DNA of 53,972 bases from JASHUC01 sp035606175 (GTDB taxonomy: Bacteria > Pseudomonadota > Gammaproteobacteria > Steroidobacterales > Steroidobacteraceae): assembly GCA_035606175.1 (NCBI GenBank), contig DATNFW010000037.1, positions 1 through 53,972 of the forward strand. The letters are read 5' to 3'. Position numbers and translations under genes: made by a program. The notes beneath the pieces are model-generated. The model was not told where the DNA came from. It saw only the letters and a program-made list of their open reading frames with translations, and ran no database searches. Positions 33,791 through 42,406 of this stretch are shown here, one piece after another (position 1 is the first letter of the stretch; the number at the start of each line of letters is the position of its first letter).

Positions 33791-35755
33791 ATGTGCGGCA
33801 TCGCCGGCCTCATCGAGCATCCTGGCATCCCGTCCGGCGGCATGCGCCGCATGCTCGATGCGCTTGCGCACCGCGGCCCCGACGGCGAGGGCACCGAGCA
33901 GGACGACGGCGCGGTCTTCGGACACCGCCGTCTCTCCATCATCGACCTCGAAGGCGGCCGCCAGCCGCTCGTGAACGCGGACCGCACGCTCTGGCTCGTC
34001 TGCAACGGCGAGATCTACAACTATCGCGAAATCCGCGCCGACATGGAGCAGCGCGGCTACCGCTTCGCCACGCAGAGCGATTGCGAAGTGATCCTCGCCC
34101 TCTACGAGCACTACGGCGACCGGCTCCTCGAGCATCTGCGCGGAATGTTCGCTTTTGCGTTGTGGGATAAACCGCGCCGACGACTGCTCGCCGCGCGCGA
34201 TCATCTCGGCCAGAAGCCCTTCTACTATGCGAGCGACGGTCGCTCGCTCGCCTTCGCTTCGGAGATCAAAGCCCTGCTTGCGCTCGATCCCGCGCTGCGC
34301 GAGCTCGACCGCCAGGCGTTCGATCAGTATCTCGCACTGCGTCTCATCGCCCCGCCGCTTTCCATGTTCCGCCGCGTGCGCAAGCTCCCGCCCGCACACA
34401 AGCTCATCTACGAGGCCGGCACCGGCCAGGTGACGGTCTCCCCTTACTGGACTCTCAAATACGATCCCAAGCCCGATGTACACGAGGCCGCTCTGCTCGA
34501 TGAACTCGAGGAGCGGCTGACCGAGGCGCTGAAGCTGCACATGGTGAGCGATGTGCCCGTCGGCGCCTTCCTCTCGGGCGGCATGGACTCCGGACTCATC
34601 GTCTCGCTCCTTGCGCAGCGGCTCGGTGTGCGCGGCTTGCCGACGTTCACCGTCAATCTGCCTTACCAGCGCTTCGCAGAAGGACCGCACGCGCGTCGCG
34701 TGGCGAGCCTCAATGGCGCAGACCACCATGAAGAGACGCTGCATCTGTCGCTCATCGAAGCACTGCCCGATCTGGTCTGGCACCTCGATGAGCCCTCGGA
34801 TCCGCTCTCGATCTGTACCTGGCGCCTCGCGCAGGTCGCGCGGCGCAACGTGAAAGTCGTGCTCGGCGGGGACGGCGGAGACGAGCTCTTCGGCGGCTAC
34901 GATCGCTATTACGGCAACCTGTACGCCGAGCGCTACGCGCAGCTCCCGGAGCTCCTGCGCAAGCGGCTCATCGCGCCCTGTCTCTCACTGATCCCCGAGG
35001 CGGGCTGGTACAAAAGCGCCGGCCACCAGGCGCGCTGGCTCCACCGTCTCTCGTTCCTCTCGGGCGGGGAGCGCTACGCTGCGAGCCTCTCGTATTTCTA
35101 TTTCGATCGCACGCGCCGGGCAGGGCTCTACACACCCGAGGCCGCGCAGGCCCTCGCCGGCTGGGCCGGCGAGTCCGTGATCGAGGCACACTTCGCCGAA
35201 CGCGCCTGCGAGCCCCTCGACCGCATGCTCTCCGCCGACAGCGCCATCCGTCTGCCCGATCACCCGGTCATGATCACCGACCGGATGACCATGGCGCGCG
35301 GTCTCGAGGCTCGAAGCCCCTTCATGGATCACAGGCTCGCCGAATTCGCCGCGCGCCTGCCCATCGAATACAAGGTGCGGGGCCGCTCCCTGCGCTACCT
35401 GCAAAAGCAGCTCGCGCGGCGCTATCTGCCGCCAGAGATTCTCGATCGGCCGAAGCAAGGCTTCTCCTCCGCCCTGCCCTACATCCTGCGCGAGGAGTAC
35501 GCACGGCTCTATCGCGGCGTGCTCGCCGATGCCGAGCTCGTACGCGCAGGCATCCTGCGCGCGGCGCCGATCGAGACGCTTGTCGTCGAGCACCTCGCGG
35601 GCCGCCGCGACCATGGCAACCGCCTCTGGCTCCTCATCAACGCGGAGCTCTGGTACCGCATGATGATTCGCGGCGCATCGCGCGATGAGCTGCGCGAGGA
35701 GCTGTCCCGGCTCGCAGGTGAGCCGCGCGCCCGCGAGGCGCGCGCCGCGGGTTAG
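33791..35755 (+). CDS. asnB: Asparagine synthase (glutamine-hydrolysing) family amidotransferase, first copy
   Basis: A 654-residue AsnB-type enzyme. The N-terminal Ntn domain has catalytic Cys2 (MCGIAG), HRGPDGEG, and NGEIYNY; the synthetase domain has the PPi loop SGGMDSG and GGDGGDELFGGY. Length exceeds E. coli AsnB (554), as in polysaccharide-cluster homologues, including the amidotransferase of exosortase/PEP-CTERM loci. There it is thought to amidate a sugar acid rather than make free asparagine; that is inference here. It starts four bp after the GT4. Its stop overlaps the stop of the convergent tyrosine kinase gene. A second copy lies at 47350-49338. Confidence 0.93.
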   Translation: MCGIAGLIEHPGIPSGGMRRMLDALAHRGPDGEGTEQDDGAVFGHRRLSIIDLEGGRQPLVNADRTLWLVCNGEIYNYREIRADMEQRGYRFATQSDCEVILALYEHYGDRLLEHLRGMFAFALWDKPRRRLLAARDHLGQKPFYYASDGRSLAFASEIKALLALDPALRELDRQAFDQYLALRLIAPPLSMFRRVRKLPPAHKLIYEAGTGQVTVSPYWTLKYDPKPDVHEAALLDELEERLTEALKLHMVSDVPVGAFLSGGMDSGLIVSLLAQRLGVRGLPTFTVNLPYQRFAEGPHARRVASLNGADHHEETLHLSLIEALPDLVWHLDEPSDPLSICTWRLAQVARRNVKVVLGGDGGDELFGGYDRYYGNLYAERYAQLPELLRKRLIAPCLSLIPEAGWYKSAGHQARWLHRLSFLSGGERYAASLSYFYFDRTRRAGLYTPEAAQALAGWAGESVIEAHFAERACEPLDRMLSADSAIRLPDHPVMITDRMTMARGLEARSPFMDHRLAEFAARLPIEYKVRGRSLRYLQKQLARRYLPPEILDRPKQGFSSALPYILREEYARLYRGVLADAELVRAGILRAAPIETLVVEHLAGRRDHGNRLWLLINAELWYRMMIRGASRDELREELSRLAGEPRAREARAAG

Positions 35756-36564
35756 TAGTACGGGCTGTCGTTGCGCTCGGTCGAGCGGTTGAGCACGACG
35801 CCCATCACGTTCATCTCGCTCAGCACTTCCTTCGCGTTGCTCAATGTGCGCCGCGCAGTCTGGCCCTGAGAGATGACGAGCAGGAAGCTGTCCACTCGCG
35901 GGGAGAAGGCGAGCACGTCGTCGGAGGCGAGCAGCGGCGGCAGATCGAACACGACGATGCGCCGCGGTGGCTCGGTTTGCAGGAAATGCAGGAAGTCGCC
36001 CATGCGTGGGGAGAGCAGCAGCTCCGAGGAGTTCTCGACCGAGCGTGCGTTCGGGACGACGGCGAGCCGCGGATGAGAGATGTCGTAGACCACCTGCTCG
36101 AGGCTCGCCTGCCCCGTCAGATAATCGGTGAGTCCATACTCGTAACGCATGCCGAGATAGGGGCCGACCTGCGGACGCTGTAAGTCGAGATCGACGAGAA
36201 ATACCCAGTTGTTCACATCCTGCGCAAGCGCGATGGCGAGATTGACCGCCGTGAGCGTCTTGCCCTCGCCCGCCGTCGTGCCCGTAATGCCGACCGAGTG
36301 CCAGCCATTCGCGACCAGCCGGTGCGTCACGCGCGTGCGCAGTATCTTGTACGCCCGAGTGACGGTCATGTCGTCGACCATCGGGAGGATGAGATTGCGC
36401 TGCATCAGCTCAGCGTCGACCGGCGCGGCCGCGTATTGCGGAATGCTCTGATCGGGCGGCGGAGCCGCTCGCGCCACTCTGGCCGGCGCAGCGGCGCCAT
36501 TGGAGCGCACCGCCCCCTTTCTTTGCTGCGCGGATTTACGCAGCGCTTCTTCTATCAAGCCCAT
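35752..36564 (-). CDS. Tyrosine autokinase for polysaccharide export (CpsD/CapB type)
   Basis: A 270-residue P-loop kinase, separate from its membrane adaptor, in the style of CapB and CpsD. Walker A is GTTAGEGKT (95-103), Walker A' FLVDLDLQRP (122-131), and Walker B VVFDLPPLLASDD. The first 60 residues (MGLIEEALRKSAQ, then Ala/Pro-rich) resemble the N-terminus of exosortase-linked tyrosine autokinases. The C-terminal tail has only two tyrosines (SPYY) instead of the usual cluster, so autophosphorylation capacity is small. It follows the Wzz-like gene by 71 bp in the wza operon and probably controls chain length and polymer output. Confidence 0.91.
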   Translation of the reverse strand: MGLIEEALRKSAQQRKGAVRSNGAAAPARVARAAPPPDQSIPQYAAAPVDAELMQRNLILPMVDDMTVTRAYKILRTRVTHRLVANGWHSVGITGTTAGEGKTLTAVNLAIALAQDVNNWVFLVDLDLQRPQVGPYLGMRYEYGLTDYLTGQASLEQVVYDISHPRLAVVPNARSVENSSELLLSPRMGDFLHFLQTEPPRRIVVFDLPPLLASDDVLAFSPRVDSFLLVISQGQTARRTLSNAKEVLSEMNVMGVVLNRSTERNDSPYY

Positions 36565-36635
36565 GTGCCCCGCACCTCACGAAACGATGATGTTGCTCAG
36601 CTCTTTCGATTCGATCCGTCGACGATCTACACGCT

Positions 36636-38318
36636 CTACATGAAGCCGCTCACCGCGACGACCGCGATCACGCCAGTCGCCACGACCGTGCACGCGAGCG
36701 CTGCGACCTTCAAGCGCCGCCTGCGCAGCGCAATCGCATCCTGGATTCTCGGGATGACCGCGAGCGGAGAGAGCGCGAGCACGCGCCGCACGTCGCGGCT
36801 ACCGCGCACCGTCTGATCGAGGCTCTCTGCGACGATCACCGCGGAGAGTGACAGCACGAACGCCAGAATCGCACCGATCACGACGAAGGCGACGCGCCGC
36901 GGCTTCGCCGGCCGGTCGGGCACGATCGGGTTGTTCACCACGCGCAGCTCGTCGCTTCGGCCACCGAGGATGGCCTCGGCGGTGAGCTCCGAGTCCATCT
37001 GGCTCTTCATCAGGTCGTCGTACTTCGCCCGAGCGAGATCGAGGCCGCGCGTGAGCTGGTCGTACTGCTGCGCCACGGCAGGGGTCTTATCGAGCCGCTG
37101 CTGCATCTGCTCGATCTGTTTGCGCAGGTCCGCCTGGTGCGCGCGCGCGCCCGCAATCTGGTTGTCGACGCTGTTGATCTGCGTCTTCAGCTGCACGACC
37201 GTCGGATTGTCGGGCACGGTCGTCACGGCCTTGTCGCCGGCCTTGATGCGCTTCTGGATGATCTCGATCCGCCGCTCAGTCGACTTCACATCCGGGTAGT
37301 CCTCGCTGTAGCGCTGCCGCAGATTCCTCAACCGCTCCTGCTCTGCGGAGAGTTGCTGTTGCAGCGTCATGCCCTCGAGCGCCGCTCCGCCGCGGCGCAG
37401 GTTCTGGATCTGGGCCCTGAGGGCGATCATGTCCGGATGATTCTCGCCGAGCAGCGGCTCTTTCTGCTGATACTCGGCCTCGAGGCGCTGCAGCGTCGTC
37501 AAATCGAGGTTAGAGGCCGTCTCGGCCTGCTGCAGCTGCACCGAAAGAAAGGTCCGATTCTGCGTGAGCTGTTGGATCTGCGTCTCCGCGTCCTCCAGAT
37601 CGCGCTGCCTGCGGTCTATCGAGCCGAGATTCGCGTTCGTGAGCTCCGGCAGCTCATCGAAATGCTTCCCCTTGAAATCGGCGACCTTGGTCTCGAGGGC
37701 CGTAATCTGCTCGTGATAACGCTTCGCCTCGGAGGCATAGAACTGGCCCGCGGTTCGCACGCGCTTCAGCATGTTCTGCCGGCTGGCGTCGATCACGGCG
37801 CGCGTGAGGGCGGCGGCCACCGCCTGTGCCGTGCGGGGATTGCGACTCGCGAACGAGACGCTGAAGGCCGGCACGATCTCGCGCTCGCGCCCGGTGTCGG
37901 GGTCGAGCACTTTGGTGCGTACCGATTGCATTCCCGCGTGCTGCTTGATGAAGGCGATCGCCTCCTGCTGGTCCTGCGGGATGAGCGGCATCCCCTTCAC
38001 CTGGGCTGCGACCGGACCGAGGTCGTTCGAGTTGAGCACCGCGTCGCTCATGTTGTGGACGTACTGGTCCGCATAGAGACGCTGCTGGTCGGCGTAGGCC
38101 GGTTGCTGCGGCCCCCCGGGCTGCGAGTTCTGCATCTCACCCGGCACGGTCGAGCGCGAGAACTCGATGAGCGAGCTCGAGACATAGATGCTCGGCAGGC
38201 CGATCGCGAGCGCAAGCGCGATCGCGATGATCGGCAGAGCGATCGAGAGCAACAGGAAATAGCGGCGCTTGATAGCGCCCAGGTAGTCCGAGAAGTCGGG
38301 CGTCAGCTGCGTTTCCAT
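36636..38318 (-). CDS. Polysaccharide co-polymerase / chain-length determinant (Wzz, GumC-like)
   Basis: A 560-residue inner-membrane protein. A first helix (YFLLLSIALPIIAIALALAIG) and a Wzz domain are followed by a long periplasmic coiled coil (about 195-450, Gln/Leu heptads). Then comes a Pro-rich NPIVPDRPAKPRR motif before a second helix, and an unusual third hydrophobic stretch at the very C-terminus (VAALACTVVATGVIAVVAV). It lacks a kinase domain; the separate tyrosine kinase follows. It sets polymer length and couples synthesis to the Wza-like exporter. The ATG at 38318 is 24 bp after the barrel gene stop, in the same operon. Confidence 0.92.
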   Translation of the reverse strand: METQLTPDFSDYLGAIKRRYFLLLSIALPIIAIALALAIGLPSIYVSSSLIEFSRSTVPGEMQNSQPGGPQQPAYADQQRLYADQYVHNMSDAVLNSNDLGPVAAQVKGMPLIPQDQQEAIAFIKQHAGMQSVRTKVLDPDTGREREIVPAFSVSFASRNPRTAQAVAAALTRAVIDASRQNMLKRVRTAGQFYASEAKRYHEQITALETKVADFKGKHFDELPELTNANLGSIDRRQRDLEDAETQIQQLTQNRTFLSVQLQQAETASNLDLTTLQRLEAEYQQKEPLLGENHPDMIALRAQIQNLRRGGAALEGMTLQQQLSAEQERLRNLRQRYSEDYPDVKSTERRIEIIQKRIKAGDKAVTTVPDNPTVVQLKTQINSVDNQIAGARAHQADLRKQIEQMQQRLDKTPAVAQQYDQLTRGLDLARAKYDDLMKSQMDSELTAEAILGGRSDELRVVNNPIVPDRPAKPRRVAFVVIGAILAFVLSLSAVIVAESLDQTVRGSRDVRRVLALSPLAVIPRIQDAIALRRRRLKVAALACTVVATGVIAVVAVSGFM

Positions 38319-38342
38319 GAGTGTGCGGCTTCCAGCAAAGGA

Positions 38343-39626
38343 TCAGTAAGACGTTTCGGTGCCGACCGGACCGGGCTGTGGCGCCCGATCGAAGCGATGC
38401 GGCTCGTACACTATCGACACGCCTATCGTGTTCGCGGAGGCGTGCAACGGATCGTTCTGGTATTTCTGCCAGGCATAGGTGTAGGAGGCCTCGAGCGAGT
38501 AGTTGCGCGTGAGGCGCCATTCGAGGCCGGCCGATCCGGTCGCGTAATTGCGGTCCGGCACGTTGGTCGCACCGTGCTCCGCCTGCGCCGTCCGCAGCCC
38601 ACGCAGCGCGAAGAACCCCGCGAGCATCGGTGAGAAGCGGCGCGTGACGCGGAAGCGCAGCTCGTCCTGATTCACGAGCACTCCGAAGGAGCTCGGCACC
38701 GCGGTTCTGAGCAGATCGACGACGATATCGGTGACTTGATAAGTCCACTGAGCGCCGATGCCGCCCTCGAAGTCGGTGAGCGTCACCTGCGTATTGGTGA
38801 CGACGTTCGTGCCCCGCGTCGCGCCGACGCCGGCGCGCATATACAGGTGCATGATGCTCGACTCGCGATAATCCCACTCCCCATCGAGGCCGGCATGGCG
38901 TGCACCCGGCACATCGCCCTGCGGCAAGAAATCGGTGAACGAGCCGCGCAGCGACACATCCGAGCGCTGCGAGGCCTCATAGCCGACTCCGACGGTGCCC
39001 GCGGCGCTCTGGAAACCGACCTGCCCCACCAGACTCTGGCTGAACCATGCCTTGTAATAATCGGCAGAGAGGTCGAGGTGGCCCCGGTCCGAGAAGCGGA
39101 TGCTCGTCGCGGGATCGAAGTGAAAGGACTGCTGGCGCTCGAGCTTCACGACGATGCCGCTTCCGCTGATGACCGGCTGGCCGAGCTCGACGCCGGGGAA
39201 ACTCGCCGGCAGGAAGTCCGCGGCCGCAATCGTCTGATTGGCGTACGCGCCCCGAATCACGCTGCGCGTGCGCAGCGTGTTGTAGGTATCGATGGCGTTC
39301 AAGTAGCCGTCCGTCGATTGCTCATCCGAGTGTCCCGGAAAGAGCGTTGCGTGCACCTGCGGGGTGAGCACGAAGTCGTTGCGCGGAGTTGCCCCATGCA
39401 GGTCGACGGCGGCGTTCACGAAGGGGCCGGCCACGGCGATCTGATCGGCCGGTGCCTCGCCGAGCAGGTAGTTATCGTCGTACGTGCCGCCCACTTCGAT
39501 TCTCGGGTCGTATGTCCAGCTGGTCGCCGCGTGCACCGGCGCCGCAGAGGCGGCGTAGGCGAGCGCAGCCGCAACAACCGTGCCGGACAGGCGCGCGGCG
39601 ACGCGATGCGGCGACAGCGTCCGCAC
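38343..39626 (-). CDS. Outer-membrane beta-barrel protein of the export operon
   Basis: About 427 residues, with a signal peptide (SGTVVAAALAYAASAAPVHAATS) and a mature chain of alternating amphipathic strands with many aromatic belts, such as YDPRIEVGGTYDDNYLL and FRVTRRFSPMLAGFFALRGLR. It ends with a strand region AWQKYQNDPLHASANTIGV. Such barrels accompany Wza and Wzz homologues in GumB/C-type and exosortase-associated loci and may form part of the secretion channel or an adhesin. No known family name is certain. The start is unclear: GTG codons at 39626 and 39632 and an ATG at 39692 (overlapping the wza end) are all open. It lies between wza-like and wzz-like genes. Confidence 0.85.
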   Translation of the reverse strand: MRTLSPHRVAARLSGTVVAAALAYAASAAPVHAATSWTYDPRIEVGGTYDDNYLLGEAPADQIAVAGPFVNAAVDLHGATPRNDFVLTPQVHATLFPGHSDEQSTDGYLNAIDTYNTLRTRSVIRGAYANQTIAAADFLPASFPGVELGQPVISGSGIVVKLERQQSFHFDPATSIRFSDRGHLDLSADYYKAWFSQSLVGQVGFQSAAGTVGVGYEASQRSDVSLRGSFTDFLPQGDVPGARHAGLDGEWDYRESSIMHLYMRAGVGATRGTNVVTNTQVTLTDFEGGIGAQWTYQVTDIVVDLLRTAVPSSFGVLVNQDELRFRVTRRFSPMLAGFFALRGLRTAQAEHGATNVPDRNYATGSAGLEWRLTRNYSLEASYTYAWQKYQNDPLHASANTIGVSIVYEPHRFDRAPQPGPVGTETSY

Positions 39627-39672
39627 CCGCACTCCGTCCAACCGGGCGACCGCCGGCCCGGCGCGGTTCGCC

Positions 39673-40254
39673 TTACGGCACGACGACGACATCGCCGGCC
39701 TGCAGCGTAATGTCCTGATCGAGGTTCCGTCCGCCTGCAACATCCTTGTAGTGGAAGGGGATCGCCTCCTGCTGTCCGTTCCCCATCCGCCTCAAAATCA
39801 CGATGTTGTTGAGCGATGCGAACGGCGTCGTGCCGCCGGCCATGCTGAGCGCCTGCATTACGTCCACCCGCGGGTTGACCACGAACTCGCCGGGCTTGGC
39901 GACCTGGCCGATGACGTAGACCTTGTTGCCCTTCACGTCCTGCACGGAGACGGTGACTACCGGGTCTGCGATGTACTTGTGCAACCGCTGCGCGATCGTC
40001 TGCTGCAGCTCCGTCACCGTCTTACCCCGCGCGTCGATTTGCCCGGCGAGCGGAATCGAGAACGTACCGTCCGGGCGGACGAGCACGGGGCCGCTCAGGT
40101 CGGGCTCCTTCCAAACCGACACGGAGAGTGTGTCGCCGGGGTTCACGGTGTACGGGGCGCCCTTGAGCGTGCCTTGCTGCGCGCCGGCCGCTCCGGCGAG
40201 CAGGGCCAGCGCCGCGGCGCCTGCGCAAAGCGCATGGACAGGTCGCATCGGCAT
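39673..40254 (-). CDS. Polysaccharide export protein (Wza/GumB-like, Poly_export and SLBB)
   Basis: A 193-residue periplasmic/outer-membrane exporter. A signal peptide (MPMRPVHALCAGAAALALLAGAAGAQQ) lacks a lipobox Cys, unlike true Wza. The Poly_export domain contains YTVNPGDTLSVSVWKEPDLSG and LVRPDGTFSIPLAGQ; one SLBB domain has VYVIGQVAKPGEFVV and VMQALSMAGG. It is much shorter than E. coli Wza, as in GumB-like exporters. The ATG at 40254 has AAGGAG seven bases upstream; an out-of-frame ATG at 40258 is ignored. It heads the leftward operon (exporter, barrel, Wzz, kinase) whose likely promoter is the sigma-54 site at 40324-40337. Confidence 0.93.
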   Translation of the reverse strand: MPMRPVHALCAGAAALALLAGAAGAQQGTLKGAPYTVNPGDTLSVSVWKEPDLSGPVLVRPDGTFSIPLAGQIDARGKTVTELQQTIAQRLHKYIADPVVTVSVQDVKGNKVYVIGQVAKPGEFVVNPRVDVMQALSMAGGTTPFASLNNIVILRRMGNGQQEAIPFHYKDVAGGRNLDQDITLQAGDVVVVP

Positions 40255-40288
40255 GCATCGTCTCCTTTTTGGTTGCTTATCCGAGGGG

Positions 40289-40306
40289 TGTTGGTCGTGA
40301 GCGACA
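40289..40306. promoter_or_regulatory. GlrR-like inverted repeat (TGTT N10 GACA) beside the divergent promoters
   Basis: The site differs at one base from TGTC N10 GACA, the operator known for enterobacterial GlrR. It lies about 58-75 bases upstream of the predicted rightward start and just downstream of the leftward start. This is the only such near-match I noticed around these promoters. Confidence 0.3.
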
Positions 40307-40323
40307 GCTTCTCGGTATGCCGA

Positions 40324-40337
40324 GCAAGCACCGTTCC
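40324..40337 (-). promoter_or_regulatory. Leftward sigma-54 promoter of the wza-like operon
   Basis: On the minus strand it reads GGAAC N5 TTGC (GGAACGGTGCTTGC), one mismatch from the core with exact spacing. The predicted start is near 40312, giving a leader of about 58 bases. Its -24 box is one base from that of the rightward promoter. Confidence 0.6.
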
Positions 40338-40338
40338 C

Positions 40339-40352
40339 GGCACATTCCTTGC
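40339..40352 (+). promoter_or_regulatory. Rightward sigma-54 promoter of the glycosyltransferase operon
   Basis: GGCAC N5 TTGC (GGCACATTCCTTGC) matches the core fully with 12-bp GG-to-GC spacing. Transcription would start near 40364, 54 bases before the GT2 start at 40418. Confidence 0.75.
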
Positions 40353-40417
40353 GACCCGGGGCCGATGACGCGCCAGCCGAAGAAGCGGCAACTACCATAA
40401 AGAAAGGGTCCTGCCCC

Positions 40418-41398
40418 GTGCCCGACAGACCGAAGCTCTCGATCGTCGTTCCCTTTTTCAACGAGGAAGAAAGCATCCCGGCGCTGCACGCCGCAATCGT
40501 CGCCGCGCTCGAGCCGCTCGCGCTCTCCTTCGAGATGGTGTTCATCGACGACGGAAGCCGCGACCGGACTTTTGAGACGGCGGTTGAGATCGCGCGCGCC
40601 GACGCGCGCGTGCGCGTCGTGAAATTTCGGCGCAATTACGGACAGACTCCCGCAATGGCCGCGGGCATCGAGCAGGCGCGCGGGGATGTGATCGTGACGA
40701 TGGACGGGGACCTTCAGAACGATCCAGCCGACATTCCGCTGCTGCTCGCGAAGATCGAGGAAGGTTTCGACATCGTCGTCGGCTGGCGTCACGAGCGCCA
40801 GGACAAGCTCGTCTCGAGGAAGATCCCCTCGCGCGCCGCAAATGCGTTGATCGCACGCGTGACAGGCGTGCCGATCCACGACAACGGCTGCTCGCTCAAA
40901 GCCTACCGCGCGACGCTCATCAAGCGCATTCCGCTTTACTCGGAGATGCACCGTTTCATTCCCGCGGTCGCCTTCATCGCGGGCCCACGCATCGCCGAGC
41001 TCAAAGTGCGCCATCACGCGCGGCGCTTCGGGCACTCGAAGTACGGCCTCTCGCGCATCTACAAGGTGCTGCTCGATCTGCTCACGATCAAGACCGTCGC
41101 CTCGTTCACCTCCCGACCGCTCACCTGGTTCGGCATGTTGTCACTGCCGCTCGTGGTTGCAGCATCGGTGCTCGCCGCGGCGGCGATCGGCGGACTTGCG
41201 GACGGCGGCACGCTCGAGCTGCCCCTCGCGGGCTCCGCCGTGATCTTCCTGATGTCGGCGATCATTCTCAGCTCTGCAGGCGCGATCGCCGAGCTAGTAT
41301 ACAAGCTCGGGGACGTGCGCGAGCTCGAGTTCTCGAGTCTCACGCAGCGCGTGCGCACGCGCTCCCTGCCCCTTGAAACCGGTGGTCAGTCATGCTGA
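40418..41398 (+). CDS. Membrane glycosyltransferase family 2 (ArnC/DPM1-like)
   Basis: A 326-residue polyprenyl-phosphate-type GT2. Its GT-A domain has SIVVPFFNEEESI, FIDDGSRDRT, the metal-binding MDGDLQNDP and the GWRHERQD and RFGHSKYGLSRI segments. Two C-terminal membrane helices follow (PLVVAASVLAAAAIGGL; GSAVIFLMSAIILSSAG). Relatives transfer a sugar from NDP-sugar to polyprenyl phosphate at the inner membrane. The start is the GTG at 40418, with AAGGG nine bases upstream. It is first in the rightward operon and overlaps the next GT2 by seven bases (ATGCTGA). Confidence 0.92.
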   Translation: MPDRPKLSIVVPFFNEEESIPALHAAIVAALEPLALSFEMVFIDDGSRDRTFETAVEIARADARVRVVKFRRNYGQTPAMAAGIEQARGDVIVTMDGDLQNDPADIPLLLAKIEEGFDIVVGWRHERQDKLVSRKIPSRAANALIARVTGVPIHDNGCSLKAYRATLIKRIPLYSEMHRFIPAVAFIAGPRIAELKVRHHARRFGHSKYGLSRIYKVLLDLLTIKTVASFTSRPLTWFGMLSLPLVVAASVLAAAAIGGLADGGTLELPLAGSAVIFLMSAIILSSAGAIAELVYKLGDVRELEFSSLTQRVRTRSLPLETGGQSC

Positions 41399-42396
41399 AA
41401 ACGCGCCCTCCGCTCGACCTCACCGTACTCATTCCCGTCGGGGGCCGGCATGCGGATGTCGCAGCCCTCTGGGCGGAATACGAGACGGGGTTGCGCTCGC
41501 TCGGGCTCACATACGAATGCGTGGTGATTCTCGATGGGCCGCAGCCGGATGTCGCGCCCTCGCTCGAGCGGCTCGCCGCCGAATCGGATTGCGTGACGCT
41601 CCTCGAGCTCACGCGCTCGTTCGGTGAGGCGACGGCGCTCATGGCGGGATTCGAGCGTGCGCGCGGTCAGATCATCTTGACGCTGCCGAGCTATCCGCAG
41701 ATCGAGCCGGCGGACCTGCCGCGTCTCGTGCGCGCGCTCGAGCACTACGACCTCGTGATCGCTCACCGCACACCGCGCGCGGGCAGCGCGCTCGAGAGGC
41801 TGCGGCGCGGCGTCTTTCACGGCCTGATCGCACGCGTGACCGGGCTCGCCTGTCACGATCTCGGCTGCGGCGCGCGCGCAATCCGTCGCCGCGTGCTCGA
41901 GGAGATCGTGCTCTACGGGGATCAGCACCGCTTCCTGCCCGTGCTCGCCGACCGCCACGGCTTTCGCGTAGCGGAGGTGGCGCTGCGCCAGTCCCCCCGG
42001 GACCGCCGGCAGAGCCGCTATCCGCCGCGCGAATATGCGCGGCGCGCGCTCGATATCTTCACGGTCTTCTTCCTGGTGCGCTTCACGAAGAAGCCGCTGC
42101 GCTTCTTCGGCATGGTGGGCACGATCGTGTTCGCCGCGGGCGCGCTGATCACGGCCTGGCTGGTCGCGGATCGGCTGTTCTTCGGCAACGCGCTCGCCGA
42201 TCGACCGGCGCTGCTGCTCTCCTCGCTCCTCGTCGTGCTCGGACTGCAGCTCTTTGCAATCGGGCTGCTCGGTGAGCTCATCATCTTCACGCACGCGCGC
42301 GAGCTCAAGGACTATCAAATCGACAAGGTGGTCGAGTTCCCGGTCGCGACGGAGCCGGACACCGAGCGGCGCGCGACGAATGCCACCGGGCGCTGA
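41392..42396 (+). CDS. GT2-like membrane protein lacking the DXD motif (possible pseudo-transferase)
   Basis: A 334-residue paralogue of the preceding GT2 with the same architecture, including two C-terminal helices. Two active-site motifs differ: the first Asp region reads VVILDGPQPD instead of FIDDGSRD, and the metal-binding MDGDLQNDP is replaced by TLPSYPQIEP. The RSFGEATALMAGFERARG and TGLACHDLGCGARAI regions are kept. It may therefore be a noncatalytic partner of its neighbour, or use another mechanism. Overlap with the upstream stop suggests translational coupling and equimolar synthesis. No frameshift is seen, so it is not a decayed gene. Confidence 0.88.
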   Translation: MLKTRPPLDLTVLIPVGGRHADVAALWAEYETGLRSLGLTYECVVILDGPQPDVAPSLERLAAESDCVTLLELTRSFGEATALMAGFERARGQIILTLPSYPQIEPADLPRLVRALEHYDLVIAHRTPRAGSALERLRRGVFHGLIARVTGLACHDLGCGARAIRRRVLEEIVLYGDQHRFLPVLADRHGFRVAEVALRQSPRDRRQSRYPPREYARRALDIFTVFFLVRFTKKPLRFFGMVGTIVFAAGALITAWLVADRLFFGNALADRPALLLSSLLVVLGLQLFAIGLLGELIIFTHARELKDYQIDKVVEFPVATEPDTERRATNATGR

Positions 42397-42406
42397 GGAG
42401 GCCACC

